From Dechloromonas sp. H13 (GTDB lineage: Bacteria; Pseudomonadota; Gammaproteobacteria; Burkholderiales; Rhodocyclaceae): DNA of 64,000 bases. Position 1 is the first letter of the stretch. Each line of letters begins with the position of its first letter. Shown in pieces: positions 8,146-17,074 of the stretch. The DNA lies in assembly GCF_009469615.1 (NCBI RefSeq), contig NZ_SSXX01000010.1:1-64000 (forward strand). Reading direction: 5' to 3'. The notes under the pieces were generated by a model. It was not told where the DNA came from, searched no databases, and saw nothing but the letters and a program-made list of their open reading frames with translations. Both the position numbers and the translations under genes were made by a program.

Positions 8146-8718
8146 ATGCCCGACACTCCGTCAAGCGCCCCGGCAACCCGAATCCTGTTCGTCTGCATGG
8201 CCAATATTTGTCGTTCTCCCATGGCGGAAGCGGTGGCCCGTTCGGTCGCGGAGGCCCAGGGCATCGCCAGGTCGTACACTTTCGATTCCGCCGGCACCAT
8301 CGCAAACTTCGCAGGCCAGGTGCCGGACGACCGTGCCCGGCGAGTAGCCGCCGGAAGGGGATATTCGATGAGCGGCATCAAGGCCCGGACCATAGCGCTC
8401 AGGGATTTCGAGAAATTCGACCTGATCCTCGCTATGGACCGAAAAATCCTTCTTTCCCTGCAGAGAATCTGCCCCGAAGTGCATCAATCCAAAATCCGAC
8501 TCTTCCTGGATTATGTGCCGGACGAAACGGGCGACGACGTCCCTGACCCCTACTACGGGAACCTCGCGGGGTTCGAGCATGTGTTGGATCTTTGTGAAAG
8601 GGCGGCGCAAACGCTACTTCCACACACTTCGCAAAGCGATTCTCTTTCGGACGAAGCCAATACGCAGGGAGGCTTCCTGTCGCGTATCAGGGAGTTCCTT
8701 GCCCGACACCGCCACTGA
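8146..8718 (+). CDS. Low-molecular-weight protein-tyrosine phosphatase (EPS-associated, Wzb-like)
   Basis: 190 aa. The N-terminal CX5R(S) catalytic loop is CMANICRS (nucleophile Cys17, Arg23) and the general acid Asp134 lies in VPDPYYG, both hallmarks of LMW-PTPs. It would dephosphorylate the tyrosine-rich tail of the kinase encoded downstream, resetting the EPS polymerisation and export machine in the cytoplasm. The start at 8146 has GGAGG five bases upstream; the ORF remains open upstream but overlaps the preceding gene. The C-terminus (about 165-190) is longer than the core fold and is basic. First gene of the EPS locus. Confidence 0.93.
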   Translation: MPDTPSSAPATRILFVCMANICRSPMAEAVARSVAEAQGIARSYTFDSAGTIANFAGQVPDDRARRVAAGRGYSMSGIKARTIALRDFEKFDLILAMDRKILLSLQRICPEVHQSKIRLFLDYVPDETGDDVPDPYYGNLAGFEHVLDLCERAAQTLLPHTSQSDSLSDEANTQGGFLSRIREFLARHRH

Positions 8719-8741
8719 TCAGCCAGCGGTCAAAATCGCTC

Positions 8742-8767
8742 CGGCGGGTGCTATGCTTCACCCGCCG
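8742..8767. other. Stem-loop upstream of the EPS export gene
   Basis: Perfect 9-bp inverted repeat CGGCGGGTG / CACCCGCCG with an 8-base loop, located 24 bases after the phosphatase stop and 137 bases before the export lipoprotein gene. It has no T-run, so it is a Rho-type pause, an mRNA stability element or a protein site rather than a simple terminator. The rest of the 185-base gap holds a TATATA at 8856-8861 without a clear -35. Confidence 0.4.
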
Positions 8768-8903
8768 CTTGCCGGACGCATCCGTGAAATACTTCCTCGG
8801 AAGACAGGAATAGTTGCGTTATCCTGAACCCGCTTCCGTTATGATATCGGTCTGTTATATAGATCTGCAGGCATTGCCTGCAAACTCACTGGGGGAAATT
8901 TTT

Positions 8904-9530
8904 ATGTCCATCATTCGTTCCACTGCAAAGATCGGGGTCAAGTGGATGACCACGGCGCTTGTCGCCCTGGCACTTGTCGCATGCTCGTCAACCCGTCCGC
9001 CAGCCCCGGCCGCAGGATCGTCTACGGACTACAACTACAAAATCGGGCCAGGCGACAACCTCAGCATCGTGGTCTGGCGCAATCCCGAATTGTCGATGAT
9101 CGTCCCCGTGCGTCCGGACGGGAAGATTTCCGCTCCGCTCGTCGACGATCTCAACGCCATGGGCAAGGATCCGACAACGCTGGCGCGCGATATCGAAAAG
9201 GAACTGGGGAAGTTCATTCGCGATCCGATCGTCACCGTCATCGTGACCGGATTCGTCGGCCCCTACAGCGAACAGGTGCGCGTCGTCGGCGAAGCCGCCA
9301 GGCCGCAGACCCTCCCCTACAAGCAGCAGATGACCCTGCTGGACGTCATGATCGCCGTTGGCGGCATCACCGATTTCGCCGATGGCAACCGTGCGACCAT
9401 TCTCCGCGCCTCGGAGAATAACCAGCAGTACAGCGTGCGCCTCAAGGATCTGGTCAAGCGCGGCGACGTATCCGCGAATGTCGACATGAAACCGGGCGAC
9501 ATTCTGATCATCCCGCAGAGCTGGTTCTGA
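8904..9530 (+). CDS. Polysaccharide export lipoprotein (Wza/EpsE-like, XrtA-system type)
   Basis: 208 aa. It has a lipoprotein signal with lipobox LVAC (Cys27), then a Poly_export domain (YNYKIGPGDNLSIVVWRNPELS...VRPDGKISAPLVDDLNAMG) and a SLBB-type region (VRVVGEAARPQTLPYKQQMTLLDVMIAVGG). These hallmarks match outer-membrane polysaccharide export proteins of exosortase-A EPS loci (pepcterm_export family). It is anchored in the outer membrane facing the periplasm, where it would form the export channel or its periplasmic ring with the downstream chain-length protein. It is shorter than E. coli Wza (about 380 aa), as usual for this family. ATG 8904 has GGGGGA upstream; an in-frame longer start at 8814 lacks a lipobox at a normal distance. 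Confidence 0.92.
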   Translation: MSIIRSTAKIGVKWMTTALVALALVACSSTRPPAPAAGSSTDYNYKIGPGDNLSIVVWRNPELSMIVPVRPDGKISAPLVDDLNAMGKDPTTLARDIEKELGKFIRDPIVTVIVTGFVGPYSEQVRVVGEAARPQTLPYKQQMTLLDVMIAVGGITDFADGNRATILRASENNQQYSVRLKDLVKRGDVSANVDMKPGDILIIPQSWF

Positions 9531-9600
9531 CACTCGCAATGTGACATCCACCGCCGCGGCAGCAATTTACCCGCGGCGGTTACAAGTTCGGACTTCTCAG

Positions 9601-11157
9601 ATGGAAGATATTCTTCGACAGGTCTTGGTCGCCTTGCGCGCGACCTGGAAATACCGTCGCCTGGGCATGATTGCAGCATGGTTGATCGGCGCCATCGCTG
9701 CCGGTGTGATCTTGCGTATTCCCGACAAATACGAGGCTTCAGCGCGGGTTTTCGTCGATACGCAATCAATTTTGAAACCGTTGATGTCTGGCCTCACGGT
9801 ACAGCCGAATGTCGAGCAGCAGGTAATGATGCTCAGTCGCACCCTGATCAGCCGGCCCAATGTCGAAAAGCTGATCGCCATGGCCGAACTCGACAAGAAT
9901 CCGGGTAACAAGAACTCGCATGAGGATCTGATCGATCGCCTGATGAAGTCGTTGTTAGTCACGAACACCAACCGCGACAACCTTTACACCATTTCGTATC
10001 GGGACACCGACCCGGAAAACGCCCGGAAAGTCGTCCAGGCGCTCACTTCAATCTTCGTCGAGTCGAGCCTGGGAGACAAGCAACAGGACTCCACCTCGGC
10101 GCGCAAATTCATCGAGGATCAGATCCGTAGCTATGAAAAGAAACTCGAGGAAGCCGAAAACCGCTTGAAGGAGTTCAAACTGCGCAATGTCGACATGCAG
10201 ACCGAAGGCAAAGACAGTATCGATCGACTTTCGGAAATCGTCGCCAATTTGAACAAATCCAAACTGGAACTGCGTGAAGCAGAAAATTCGCGCGATGCGC
10301 TACGTCGCCAGATTCTGGGTGAAGAGCCCGTTCTTCTCCCCGATTCCTCTGGCTCGGATTCAGGTTTGTCCCTGCCTGAAATTGATGGTCGAATCGAGGT
10401 ACAGAAACGAAACCTTGACAACCTGCTACAAAAATATACTGACAATCACCCGGATGTAGTTGGTACGCGGCGCCTGATCAAGGAGTTGGAAGAACAGAAG
10501 CGCCAGGAAGTGATTGCCCGCCGCAAATTCGCCCAGGCCAACCCTGGCGCCGCGGTCAGCAACAATCCGGTCTATCAGCAGCTGAAGGTCTCCCTGGCTG
10601 AATCCGAGGCAAATGTCGCTTCATTGCGTGCGCGGGTGAGTGAATACGAATCGCGCTACAAGCGAGTCGCCAATCAGATGAAAAACGCACCTCAACTTGA
10701 GGCGGAGTTTGTCCAACTCAATCGCGACTACGAAATTCATAAAAAGAATTACGAACAACTCGTCAGTCGCCGGGAGTCCGCGGAAATTACGGGTAACCTG
10801 GAGTCGGCGCCCGGTGTGACGAACTTCCGTCTGGTAGATCCGCCCCGCGTGTCGCCCAAACCGGTTTCGCCCAACCGTCTGGCCCTTCTGCCGCTCGGCC
10901 TGCTATTCGCACTCGCGGGTGGATTCTTTGTCGCCTTTATCGCCAGCCAGTTGCGCCCGGTCTTTTTCGATGGGAAATCCTTGCGCGATGCGACAGGCCT
11001 GCCTCTCCTGGGCGTCATTTCCCTAGTACCCAGCGATACACTCCTCCAGCAAGAGCGCGCAAGTCTGCGTCGCTTCATGCTGGCCGGTGCAGGGCTCGTT
11101 ACGGCTTATATTGCGGGCCTTTCATTGCTTACGATTCTCTCCCATCGTGCTGCCTGA
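9601..11157 (+). CDS. Polysaccharide chain-length determinant (Wzz/PCP type, XrtA-system)
   Basis: 518 aa inner-membrane polysaccharide co-polymerase. An N-terminal transmembrane helix (about 20-40) is followed by a Wzz domain (YEASARVFVDTQSILKPLM), a long periplasmic coiled-coil region (about 165-420), a Pro-rich stretch before the second helix (VSPKPVSPNRLALLPLGLLF) and a third hydrophobic helix at the C-terminus (about 490-512). It sets chain length and links the polymerase to the export lipoprotein; the tyrosine kinase follows as a separate protein nine bases downstream. Start ATG 9601 gives MEDILRQVLVALR, as in homologs; a GTG at 9541 is in frame but neither start has a strong ribosome site. 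Confidence 0.9.
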   Translation: MEDILRQVLVALRATWKYRRLGMIAAWLIGAIAAGVILRIPDKYEASARVFVDTQSILKPLMSGLTVQPNVEQQVMMLSRTLISRPNVEKLIAMAELDKNPGNKNSHEDLIDRLMKSLLVTNTNRDNLYTISYRDTDPENARKVVQALTSIFVESSLGDKQQDSTSARKFIEDQIRSYEKKLEEAENRLKEFKLRNVDMQTEGKDSIDRLSEIVANLNKSKLELREAENSRDALRRQILGEEPVLLPDSSGSDSGLSLPEIDGRIEVQKRNLDNLLQKYTDNHPDVVGTRRLIKELEEQKRQEVIARRKFAQANPGAAVSNNPVYQQLKVSLAESEANVASLRARVSEYESRYKRVANQMKNAPQLEAEFVQLNRDYEIHKKNYEQLVSRRESAEITGNLESAPGVTNFRLVDPPRVSPKPVSPNRLALLPLGLLFALAGGFFVAFIASQLRPVFFDGKSLRDATGLPLLGVISLVPSDTLLQQERASLRRFMLAGAGLVTAYIAGLSLLTILSHRAA

Positions 11158-11166
11158 GGAAAATCA

Positions 11167-12084
11167 ATGAGTCTGATTGAACAAGCAGCCAAGCGTCTCG
11201 AGCAACTCCGCCAGGCTGGCGTCGAACTACCCGAAGATGACGTCCAAACGCAGATCCAGGCACGGACGCCTGCAGCAGTCCGCATCGACAGCCCGGCCAA
11301 GGAATCTGCAGTTCCACCAGTTACCAATTCCATGCGCTCCAGGCAGGTTGACCTTAATCTCGATGCAATTGCCGCATCGGGTCTTTTGGTCCCTCAAACC
11401 ACCAGCACAAAACTGGCGAACGAATATCGCGTCATCAAGCGTCCACTGATCGCCAATGCCATGGGACGCGGCGCCGCACCAGTCGAAAATGGCAATCTCA
11501 TCATGGTCACCAGCGCGTTGCCGGGAGAAGGAAAGAGTTTTACTGCAATCAACCTGGCGATGAGCATCGCGATGGAACTGGACAATACCGTCATGCTCGT
11601 GGATGCGGACGTTGCCCGTCCATCGATTCTGAACATGTTGGGCCTTCCTCCCGCCGAAGGCCTGTTGGACGTCGTACAAGAAAATTCGGTGGATATCTCC
11701 CGCGTGCTGTTGCGAACGAACGTCGAAAAGCTCTCGATCCTACCCAGCGGTACGATGCACGCCCGTGCCACCGAACTGCTGTCGAGCGATGCCATGATCC
11801 GCTTGCTCGAGGACATGTCAAAACGCTATCAGGACCGGATCATCATTTTTGACTCCCCGCCGTTGTTGCTGACTACGGAAGCCAGGGCCCTGGCCACGCA
11901 CATGGGGCAGATCGTAATGGTCGTTCACGCCGGACAAACTGCTGAGGCTGCCGTCAAGGAAGCCATCGGAACCATCGATGCCTGCCCGGTGAAAATGATG
12001 GTCTTGAATCAGGTCCGCCAGGCTGCACCTGAAGGCTATGGGTACGGTTACTCGTTCGCTTACGGATATGGCAATGAAAAATAA
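11167..12084 (+). CDS. BY-type tyrosine kinase (CpsD/CapB-like, XrtA-system)
   Basis: 305 aa. Walker A is ALPGEGKSF (Lys123), Walker A' is VMLVDADVARPS and Walker B is IIIFDSPPLL, the bacterial tyrosine-kinase set. The C-terminus is a tyrosine cluster (GYGYGYSFAYGYG), the usual autophosphorylation site. It acts in the cytoplasm on the inner-membrane chain-length protein encoded just upstream; cycles of phosphorylation and dephosphorylation by the LMW phosphatase control EPS polymerisation. Residues 1-75 are a poorly conserved linker. The end of the gene overlaps the start of the outer-membrane protein gene by 11 bases. Confidence 0.92.
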   Translation: MSLIEQAAKRLEQLRQAGVELPEDDVQTQIQARTPAAVRIDSPAKESAVPPVTNSMRSRQVDLNLDAIAASGLLVPQTTSTKLANEYRVIKRPLIANAMGRGAAPVENGNLIMVTSALPGEGKSFTAINLAMSIAMELDNTVMLVDADVARPSILNMLGLPPAEGLLDVVQENSVDISRVLLRTNVEKLSILPSGTMHARATELLSSDAMIRLLEDMSKRYQDRIIIFDSPPLLLTTEARALATHMGQIVMVVHAGQTAEAAVKEAIGTIDACPVKMMVLNQVRQAAPEGYGYGYSFAYGYGNEK

Positions 12085-13822
12085 CCCCGTGCGGATTTGC
12101 TCGGCATCGGGCATCGTTTTTTTCTGTTTAACTTCCGTTGCTCCAGCACAGCAATTCGGTAGCACTTACGCCACACCCGCTTCTGCTACCACTGACCAGA
12201 ACATTCCAAGCGCTACGGCCTCGCAACCGCAAAATTTGACTTCCGTTGCACCGGCACCGCAATTTGGAGGTGCCTACGTTACACCGGTTTTCACAAACAC
12301 CAACCAGAACATCCCGGGCACCACAGCCTCGCAACTGCGCAGATACGGAGAAAGCAGATCACAACAGGACCCTCCCGCCATTCCTGCGCGCTCCTGGAGT
12401 GTCGTGCCTCGGGTGCGCTGGACGGAAACCCTGACGGACAATGTCAATCTGTCGGCCCAGAAGGAAGGCGACCTGGTCAGCACGCTCGCTCCCGGGGTTC
12501 GCATCAATGCCAATACCGCCCGGCTGAACATGGTCCTCGACTACGATTTGGTCGGCTATGCATATGCGCGAAATTCGGATTACAACAACTTTCAGAATTA
12601 TCTGAATACGTTCGGCACGCTTGAAGCGATAGACAACTGGTTCTTCGTCGATTTCAGCGGCTACGTTTCGCAACAGATGATTTCGCCGTTCGGAACCCAA
12701 TCTGTCAGTAATGCGAACATCAACGCAAACCGTGCCCAGACCCAAACCTACCAGGTCTCTCCCTATATCCGCGGCCAACTGGGTGGCGATATCGCTGAAT
12801 ACTTCCTGCGCTACAACGCCACCACGACGAGAACTTCAAATGGGTCCGTATCCGACGTGGACATCTCGCAGTGGATCGGTCAGGTTCGTGGCGGAACCCC
12901 CTTCCAGAATCTTGCCTGGACAATCGACGGCAGCCAGCAGAATACCGACTACTCGCTGGGACGGGATTACGATGATGAACGCGTTCGAGCCATCCTGACC
13001 TATCGCCTGTTTCCACAACTGCGCATCTCCGGTAGCGGTGGCCAGGAATCGAACAACTACATTACGATCAACAACGAAAGCTACTCGACCTACGGCTATG
13101 GACTCGACTGGCGGCCAACAGATCGTACGATCGTCGCCGGGTTCCAGGAAAAGCGCTTTTTTGGCTGGGGTCATAATGTCAACATCAGCCATCGCTTCCC
13201 CCTGACAGGTATCCAGTACACCGATGTGCAAGACGTGGCCTTTCTTTCCAGCGGATACACCCCGCCCGGCCAGGGAACGGTCTACGACCAATACGACGCC
13301 TTGCTCGCCAACCAGTATCCCGACCCCGTTGCCCGTGCCGCCTATATCAACAACCTCCTGAATCAGGCTGGCATTGCGCCGAATTCCCAGGCGGTATACG
13401 GCTACCTTAACAATCGGCCACAGGTGCGGCGTACCCAGCAGTTATCGCTTGTCCTTTATGGAGCCCGCAATTCCATTACTTTCCGCGGGACACGCATCAC
13501 CGACGAAACCTTGTGGGTGGCCGGCGGCATTGACGATCCCACCAATCCATTTTCGAAAGTCATTCAAACTGGCTACAGCGCCATTCTCGCCCATCGCCTT
13601 ACGCCGCTGACCAGCTTGAATGTTGGCGCTCTCTACCAAAAGACCGACGCTCCTTCGAACACGGCACTCAACAACGACCTGACGATGTTCCAGGTCGGCG
13701 TTTCGTCCCGTCTGGGCGCACGAACCGTCGGAACGATCAATGCACGCCGCTCGGTCTATAGCAGCGAGTCGAATCCCTACAACGAGAACGCCCTGAGCGC
13801 GTCGCTGATTTTTTCCTTCTGA
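12074..13822 (+). CDS. Outer-membrane beta-barrel protein of the XrtA EPS system (TIGR03016-like)
   Basis: About 582 aa. A signal peptide (hydrophobic SGIVFFCLTSVAPAQQ, cleavage after APA) is followed by a 36-residue tandem duplication and then a long run of alternating amphipathic strands (SWSVVPRVRWTETLTDNVNLS ... ending ENALSASLIFSF, with the terminal Phe typical of outer-membrane barrels). It matches the pepcterm outer-membrane family that sits between the kinase and ATPase in these loci, and would form the outer-membrane pore or polysaccharide exit channel. The ATG at 12074 is preferred; an ATG at 12068 is also in frame. Both lie inside the kinase gene. The role as exporter is inferred from position and fold. 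Confidence 0.85.
   Translation: MKNNPVRICSASGIVFFCLTSVAPAQQFGSTYATPASATTDQNIPSATASQPQNLTSVAPAPQFGGAYVTPVFTNTNQNIPGTTASQLRRYGESRSQQDPPAIPARSWSVVPRVRWTETLTDNVNLSAQKEGDLVSTLAPGVRINANTARLNMVLDYDLVGYAYARNSDYNNFQNYLNTFGTLEAIDNWFFVDFSGYVSQQMISPFGTQSVSNANINANRAQTQTYQVSPYIRGQLGGDIAEYFLRYNATTTRTSNGSVSDVDISQWIGQVRGGTPFQNLAWTIDGSQQNTDYSLGRDYDDERVRAILTYRLFPQLRISGSGGQESNNYITINNESYSTYGYGLDWRPTDRTIVAGFQEKRFFGWGHNVNISHRFPLTGIQYTDVQDVAFLSSGYTPPGQGTVYDQYDALLANQYPDPVARAAYINNLLNQAGIAPNSQAVYGYLNNRPQVRRTQQLSLVLYGARNSITFRGTRITDETLWVAGGIDDPTNPFSKVIQTGYSAILAHRLTPLTSLNVGALYQKTDAPSNTALNNDLTMFQVGVSSRLGARTVGTINARRSVYSSESNPYNENALSASLIFSF
12131..12346 (+). repeat. In-frame 108-bp tandem duplication in the outer-membrane protein gene
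   Basis: Two copies of a 108-base unit (36 codons) begin with ACTTCCGTTGC at 12131 and 12239. The encoded copies share LTSVAPA-QFG--Y-TP---TNQNIP-TTASQ-type sequence but differ at many positions, so the duplication is old or has been recombined. It repeats part of the signal-peptide end, so a second LTSVAPA lies in the mature protein. Confidence 0.85.
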
Positions 13823-13826
13823 GCGT

Positions 13827-15053
13827 ATGTACGAATCATTTTATGGTTTGACCAGCAAGCCATTCCAACTAAATCCCGACCCGGCTTTTTATTTCGCCAG
13901 CAAGCAGCACCGTCGCGCCACGGCCTACCTCGAATATGGGATGCACCAGAACGAAGGGTTCATCATCATCACCGGCGAGGTCGGCGCCGGGAAGACGACC
14001 ATCGTCCGAGGACTGCTCGACAGCCTGGACCAGGACAAGATCGTTGCAGCGCACCTGGTCAGCACGCAACTCGACGCAGATGACACCTTGCGTCTGGTTG
14101 CGGCCGCATTCGGAATTCGCACCAAGGATGTGTCGAAATCCGATGTGCTGATGTCGCTCGAAGCCTTTCTCATCAGCATGACCGGCAAGGGAAAACGTTG
14201 CCTGCTGATTGTCGACGAGGCGCAGAACCTGACATCGCGCGCTGTCGAAGAATTGCGGATGCTTTCCAATTTCCAGTTCGGCAACCACGCGCTGCTGCAA
14301 AGCTTCCTTATCGGCCAGCCCGAGTTTCGCGACATCCTGCAAAGTCCTCACATGATGCAGTTTCGTCAGCGCGTCATCGCTTCCTGTCATATCGGTCCGA
14401 TGGATGTCGAGGAAACCGCGGCGTATGTCGAACATCGCCTGAAATGCTCCGGGGCGGGTGAATGGCCCAAGATATTGCCCGATGCGCTTGAGGCGATATT
14501 CAAGGCGAGCAATGGCATTCCTCGCCGTATCAATGCCGTCTGTGATCGCCTACTGCTCTCGGGATACCTCAACGAAAAAAGAGAGTTTGGCGCAATCGAT
14601 GTCGAGGAGGTTGCACGGGAGATCCTGGAGGAAACCGAAGGCGGTCGTCCGGCTCCCCGAACACAGATGGAGATGGAGATGGGAATGGAGATCACCGCCA
14701 CAGAAGCGGTGCACCATGCCATACCAGATATCGATGCTCAGGTATCCCGGGTCATTTCCGGCCTGGTCCAGCCGCAACAGAAGTCGTCGCGGGGCAGAAA
14801 GAAGCAACTGGCTGCCCACTTGCAAGGCGTCAACACCGGCGACCTGCAACAACTTCTTGCTGGACTGAACGCCGGCCAGTTCAACGACCGTCTGGCGCGC
14901 CTCGAACGTGGCCTCCATCAACTCGAGCTCATCAACACGACGACCCTGGCCCTGCTTCACCAGGTGCTCGCCGCTGCTCCCGACACTGATCCACAGAATG
15001 CCAAGCCCCGCAAGGCCCCCAGGGACACCAAGGCCCCCAAGGAGCAAGAATGA
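13827..15053 (+). CDS. XrtA/PEP-CTERM-associated ATPase (ExeA-like AAA)
   Basis: 408 aa. It opens MYESFYGLTSKPFQLNPDPAFYF as in ExeA/GspA-type ATPases. Walker A is GEVGAGKTT (Lys56), Walker B is LLIVDEAQNL, and a sensor region follows (SFLIGQPEFRDIL, GIPRRINAVCDRLL). The family is a constant part of exosortase-A EPS loci; its exact job is not known, but an energy-using role in export or secretion is likely. Residues about 280-292 form a Met-Glu repeat encoded by GGAGAT units, and the C-terminus is a Lys/Pro-rich tail. Gene follows the outer-membrane protein gene by four bases and overlaps wecB by four (ATGA). Confidence 0.9.
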   Translation: MYESFYGLTSKPFQLNPDPAFYFASKQHRRATAYLEYGMHQNEGFIIITGEVGAGKTTIVRGLLDSLDQDKIVAAHLVSTQLDADDTLRLVAAAFGIRTKDVSKSDVLMSLEAFLISMTGKGKRCLLIVDEAQNLTSRAVEELRMLSNFQFGNHALLQSFLIGQPEFRDILQSPHMMQFRQRVIASCHIGPMDVEETAAYVEHRLKCSGAGEWPKILPDALEAIFKASNGIPRRINAVCDRLLLSGYLNEKREFGAIDVEEVAREILEETEGGRPAPRTQMEMEMGMEITATEAVHHAIPDIDAQVSRVISGLVQPQQKSSRGRKKQLAAHLQGVNTGDLQQLLAGLNAGQFNDRLARLERGLHQLELINTTTLALLHQVLAAAPDTDPQNAKPRKAPRDTKAPKEQE

Positions 15054-16222
15054 CGGCGTCGCAGTGGCCCGCCAGTCTCGGGCCTGTACTCTGTGTTGTT
15101 GGCGCGCGCCCGAATTTCATGAAAATGGCGCCGATCCTGCGTGCCTTGGCAGCAAACACACCTGTCATTCCCGCACTGCTTGTGCACACCGGCCAACATT
15201 ACGACCGTGAGATGAGTGACAAGTTGTTCGAAGACTTGAATCTGCCTCGCCCCGACATCAATCTCGACGTCGGTTCCGGTTCCCACGCCGTTCAGACGGC
15301 AGAGGTGATGCGCCGTTTTGAGCCGGTGCTGGACACGCATGTTCCGTCCTGCGTCATCGTGGTCGGCGACGTCAATTCGACGCTGGCCTGTACGCTGGTT
15401 GCTGCCAAGAAAGGCATCCCCGTGGTCCACGTCGAGGCCGGTCTGCGCAGTTATGACCGCGCAATGCCGGAGGAGATCAACCGCGTATTGACCGATCAGA
15501 TCGCCGATCGTCTATATACGACCGAACGCAGCGCCGAGGTCAATCTGGCACGCGAGGGCATCACGCCGGAACGCGTTCGTTTCGTGGGCAACGTCATGAT
15601 CGACTCACTGCTCTACAATCGGACCCTTGCACGGACTCCCCGGGAAACGCTGGCGGCGGCAGGCGCGAACCCGGCCTTGGTCGACCAGAAGTCGGGATAT
15701 GGCGTTGTTACCCTGCATCGCCCCGCCAATGTCGACGATCCGGAAACCCTGGCTGCATTGCTGGGTGTCCTGCGTGAAATTTCCGAACACCTGCCGCTGG
15801 TCTTCGCGATGCATCCGAGAACCCGGGCCAATATTCAGCGCTTCGGTCTCGCGAACCTGGTCGCGGGGCCACGGCTGGTCGTCCTGCCGCCGCAAGGTTA
15901 TCTTGAAATGCTCGGCCTGATGGCCGAATCCCGCATGGTATTAACCGATTCCGGCGGCCTTCAGGAAGAGACGACGGCGCTTGGCGTTCCCTGCCTGACG
16001 CTGCGCGAGAACACCGAACGTCCGATCACTGTCGAACAAGGTACCAATACGCTGGTCGGGCGCGATGTCGATGCCATTCGCGTTCAGGCTGGCGAAATCC
16101 TGTCGGGTCGGGGCAAGCAGGGACGCGTGCCGGAGCTTTGGGACGGACACGCCGCGGAACGCATTGCGGCCGATCTTGCGTCGTGGCTTGTTCGGGAAAT
16201 GCCGGCATCGTCAACGAACTGA
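15050..16222 (+). CDS. wecB: UDP-N-acetylglucosamine 2-epimerase (non-hydrolysing)
   Basis: 390 aa. It converts UDP-GlcNAc to UDP-ManNAc in the cytoplasm. Conserved stretches are VGARPNFMKMAPI, HTGQHYDREMSD, HVEAGLRSYDRAMPEEINRVLTDQIADRLYTTE, TLHRPANVD and the C-terminal TDSGGLQEE with ENTERPIT. The full length agrees with the family (about 370-390). It supplies a HexNAc precursor for EPS; the nucleotide-sugar dehydrogenase at 50755 could turn the product, or UDP-GlcNAc/GalNAc, into a uronic acid. Translationally coupled to the ATPase gene. Confidence 0.94.
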   Translation: MTASQWPASLGPVLCVVGARPNFMKMAPILRALAANTPVIPALLVHTGQHYDREMSDKLFEDLNLPRPDINLDVGSGSHAVQTAEVMRRFEPVLDTHVPSCVIVVGDVNSTLACTLVAAKKGIPVVHVEAGLRSYDRAMPEEINRVLTDQIADRLYTTERSAEVNLAREGITPERVRFVGNVMIDSLLYNRTLARTPRETLAAAGANPALVDQKSGYGVVTLHRPANVDDPETLAALLGVLREISEHLPLVFAMHPRTRANIQRFGLANLVAGPRLVVLPPQGYLEMLGLMAESRMVLTDSGGLQEETTALGVPCLTLRENTERPITVEQGTNTLVGRDVDAIRVQAGEILSGRGKQGRVPELWDGHAAERIAADLASWLVREMPASSTN

Positions 16223-16226
16223 TTTC

Positions 16227-17069
16227 ATGCAAGCGCCCATTGTTACAAACGCTTTGACGATTGACGTCGAGGACTATTTCCAGGTCTCGGCATTCGCACC
16301 GCATATTCCGCGCCATGAATGGCCGCAGCGCGAATGTCGCGTCGAACGTAACGTCGACCGCATCCTCGCTCTCTTGGACGAGAAGGAAACCAAGGCGACC
16401 TTCTTCACGCTTGGATGGATTGCCGAAAGATACCCCGAGATCGTCCGCAGGATTGTCACCGAAGGACACGAACTGGCCAGTCATGGCTATGGCCACGAGC
16501 GCGCCAGCGAGCAGACGGAATCCGCGTTTTTCTCGGACATCAACCTGGCCAAGCTGATACTGGAAGACCTGGTGGGCACCGAGGTCAAGGGTTACCGGGC
16601 GCCCAGCTTCTCCATTGGCGCAGACAACCTATGGGCATTCGAATGCCTGGAACGTGCCGGCTACCGCTACAGCTCCAGCATCTATCCCATTCGCCACGAT
16701 CATTACGGGATGCCCGAGGCCCCGCGCCACGCTCACGCCATCGGCGGACTGCTGGAAATCCCGGCCACCACCCTGCGCTTCCTGAACCGCAACTGGCCTG
16801 CCAGCGGTGGCGGCTATTTCCGCTTGATGCCCTACAGCCTCTCGCGTTGGATGCTCCAGCGGATCAACAATACCGACCAGCTTCCCGCGGTGTTCTATTT
16901 CCACCCTTGGGAAATCGATGTGGAGCAACCCAGGATTCCCGGAATCAGCCGCAAGACTCGTTTCCGGCATTATGTGAACATCAGCAGCATGGAAACGCGC
17001 CTGAAGCGCCTGCTGGGGGATTTCCGCTGGAGCCGGATGGACCACCTCTTCCTCTCTGAGCAACGCTGA
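16227..17069 (+). CDS. XrtA-system polysaccharide deacetylase (NodB-like, TIGR03006-like)
   Basis: 280 aa. It has the NodB fold with the first Asp motif TIDVEDYFQ near residue 12 (in place of TFDD), the metal-binding HxxxH-type motif SHGYGHE, RAPSFSI, and a C-terminal FYFHPWEIDV. It would remove N-acetyl groups from the growing EPS. The sequence, with DVEDYFQV near the start, is typical of the pepcterm_polyde family found right after wecB in these loci. No signal peptide is evident, so it may act in the cytoplasm or be exported in a non-classical way. Start ATG 16227, four bases after the wecB stop, is preferred over an upstream extension that overlaps wecB. Confidence 0.9.
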   Translation: MQAPIVTNALTIDVEDYFQVSAFAPHIPRHEWPQRECRVERNVDRILALLDEKETKATFFTLGWIAERYPEIVRRIVTEGHELASHGYGHERASEQTESAFFSDINLAKLILEDLVGTEVKGYRAPSFSIGADNLWAFECLERAGYRYSSSIYPIRHDHYGMPEAPRHAHAIGGLLEIPATTLRFLNRNWPASGGGYFRLMPYSLSRWMLQRINNTDQLPAVFYFHPWEIDVEQPRIPGISRKTRFRHYVNISSMETRLKRLLGDFRWSRMDHLFLSEQR

Positions 17070-17074
17070 ACGCC

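Noticed and set aside
8850-8865. TATATA-like -10 before the export lipoprotein
   Set aside because: No -35 at a proper distance; mentioned as weak only.
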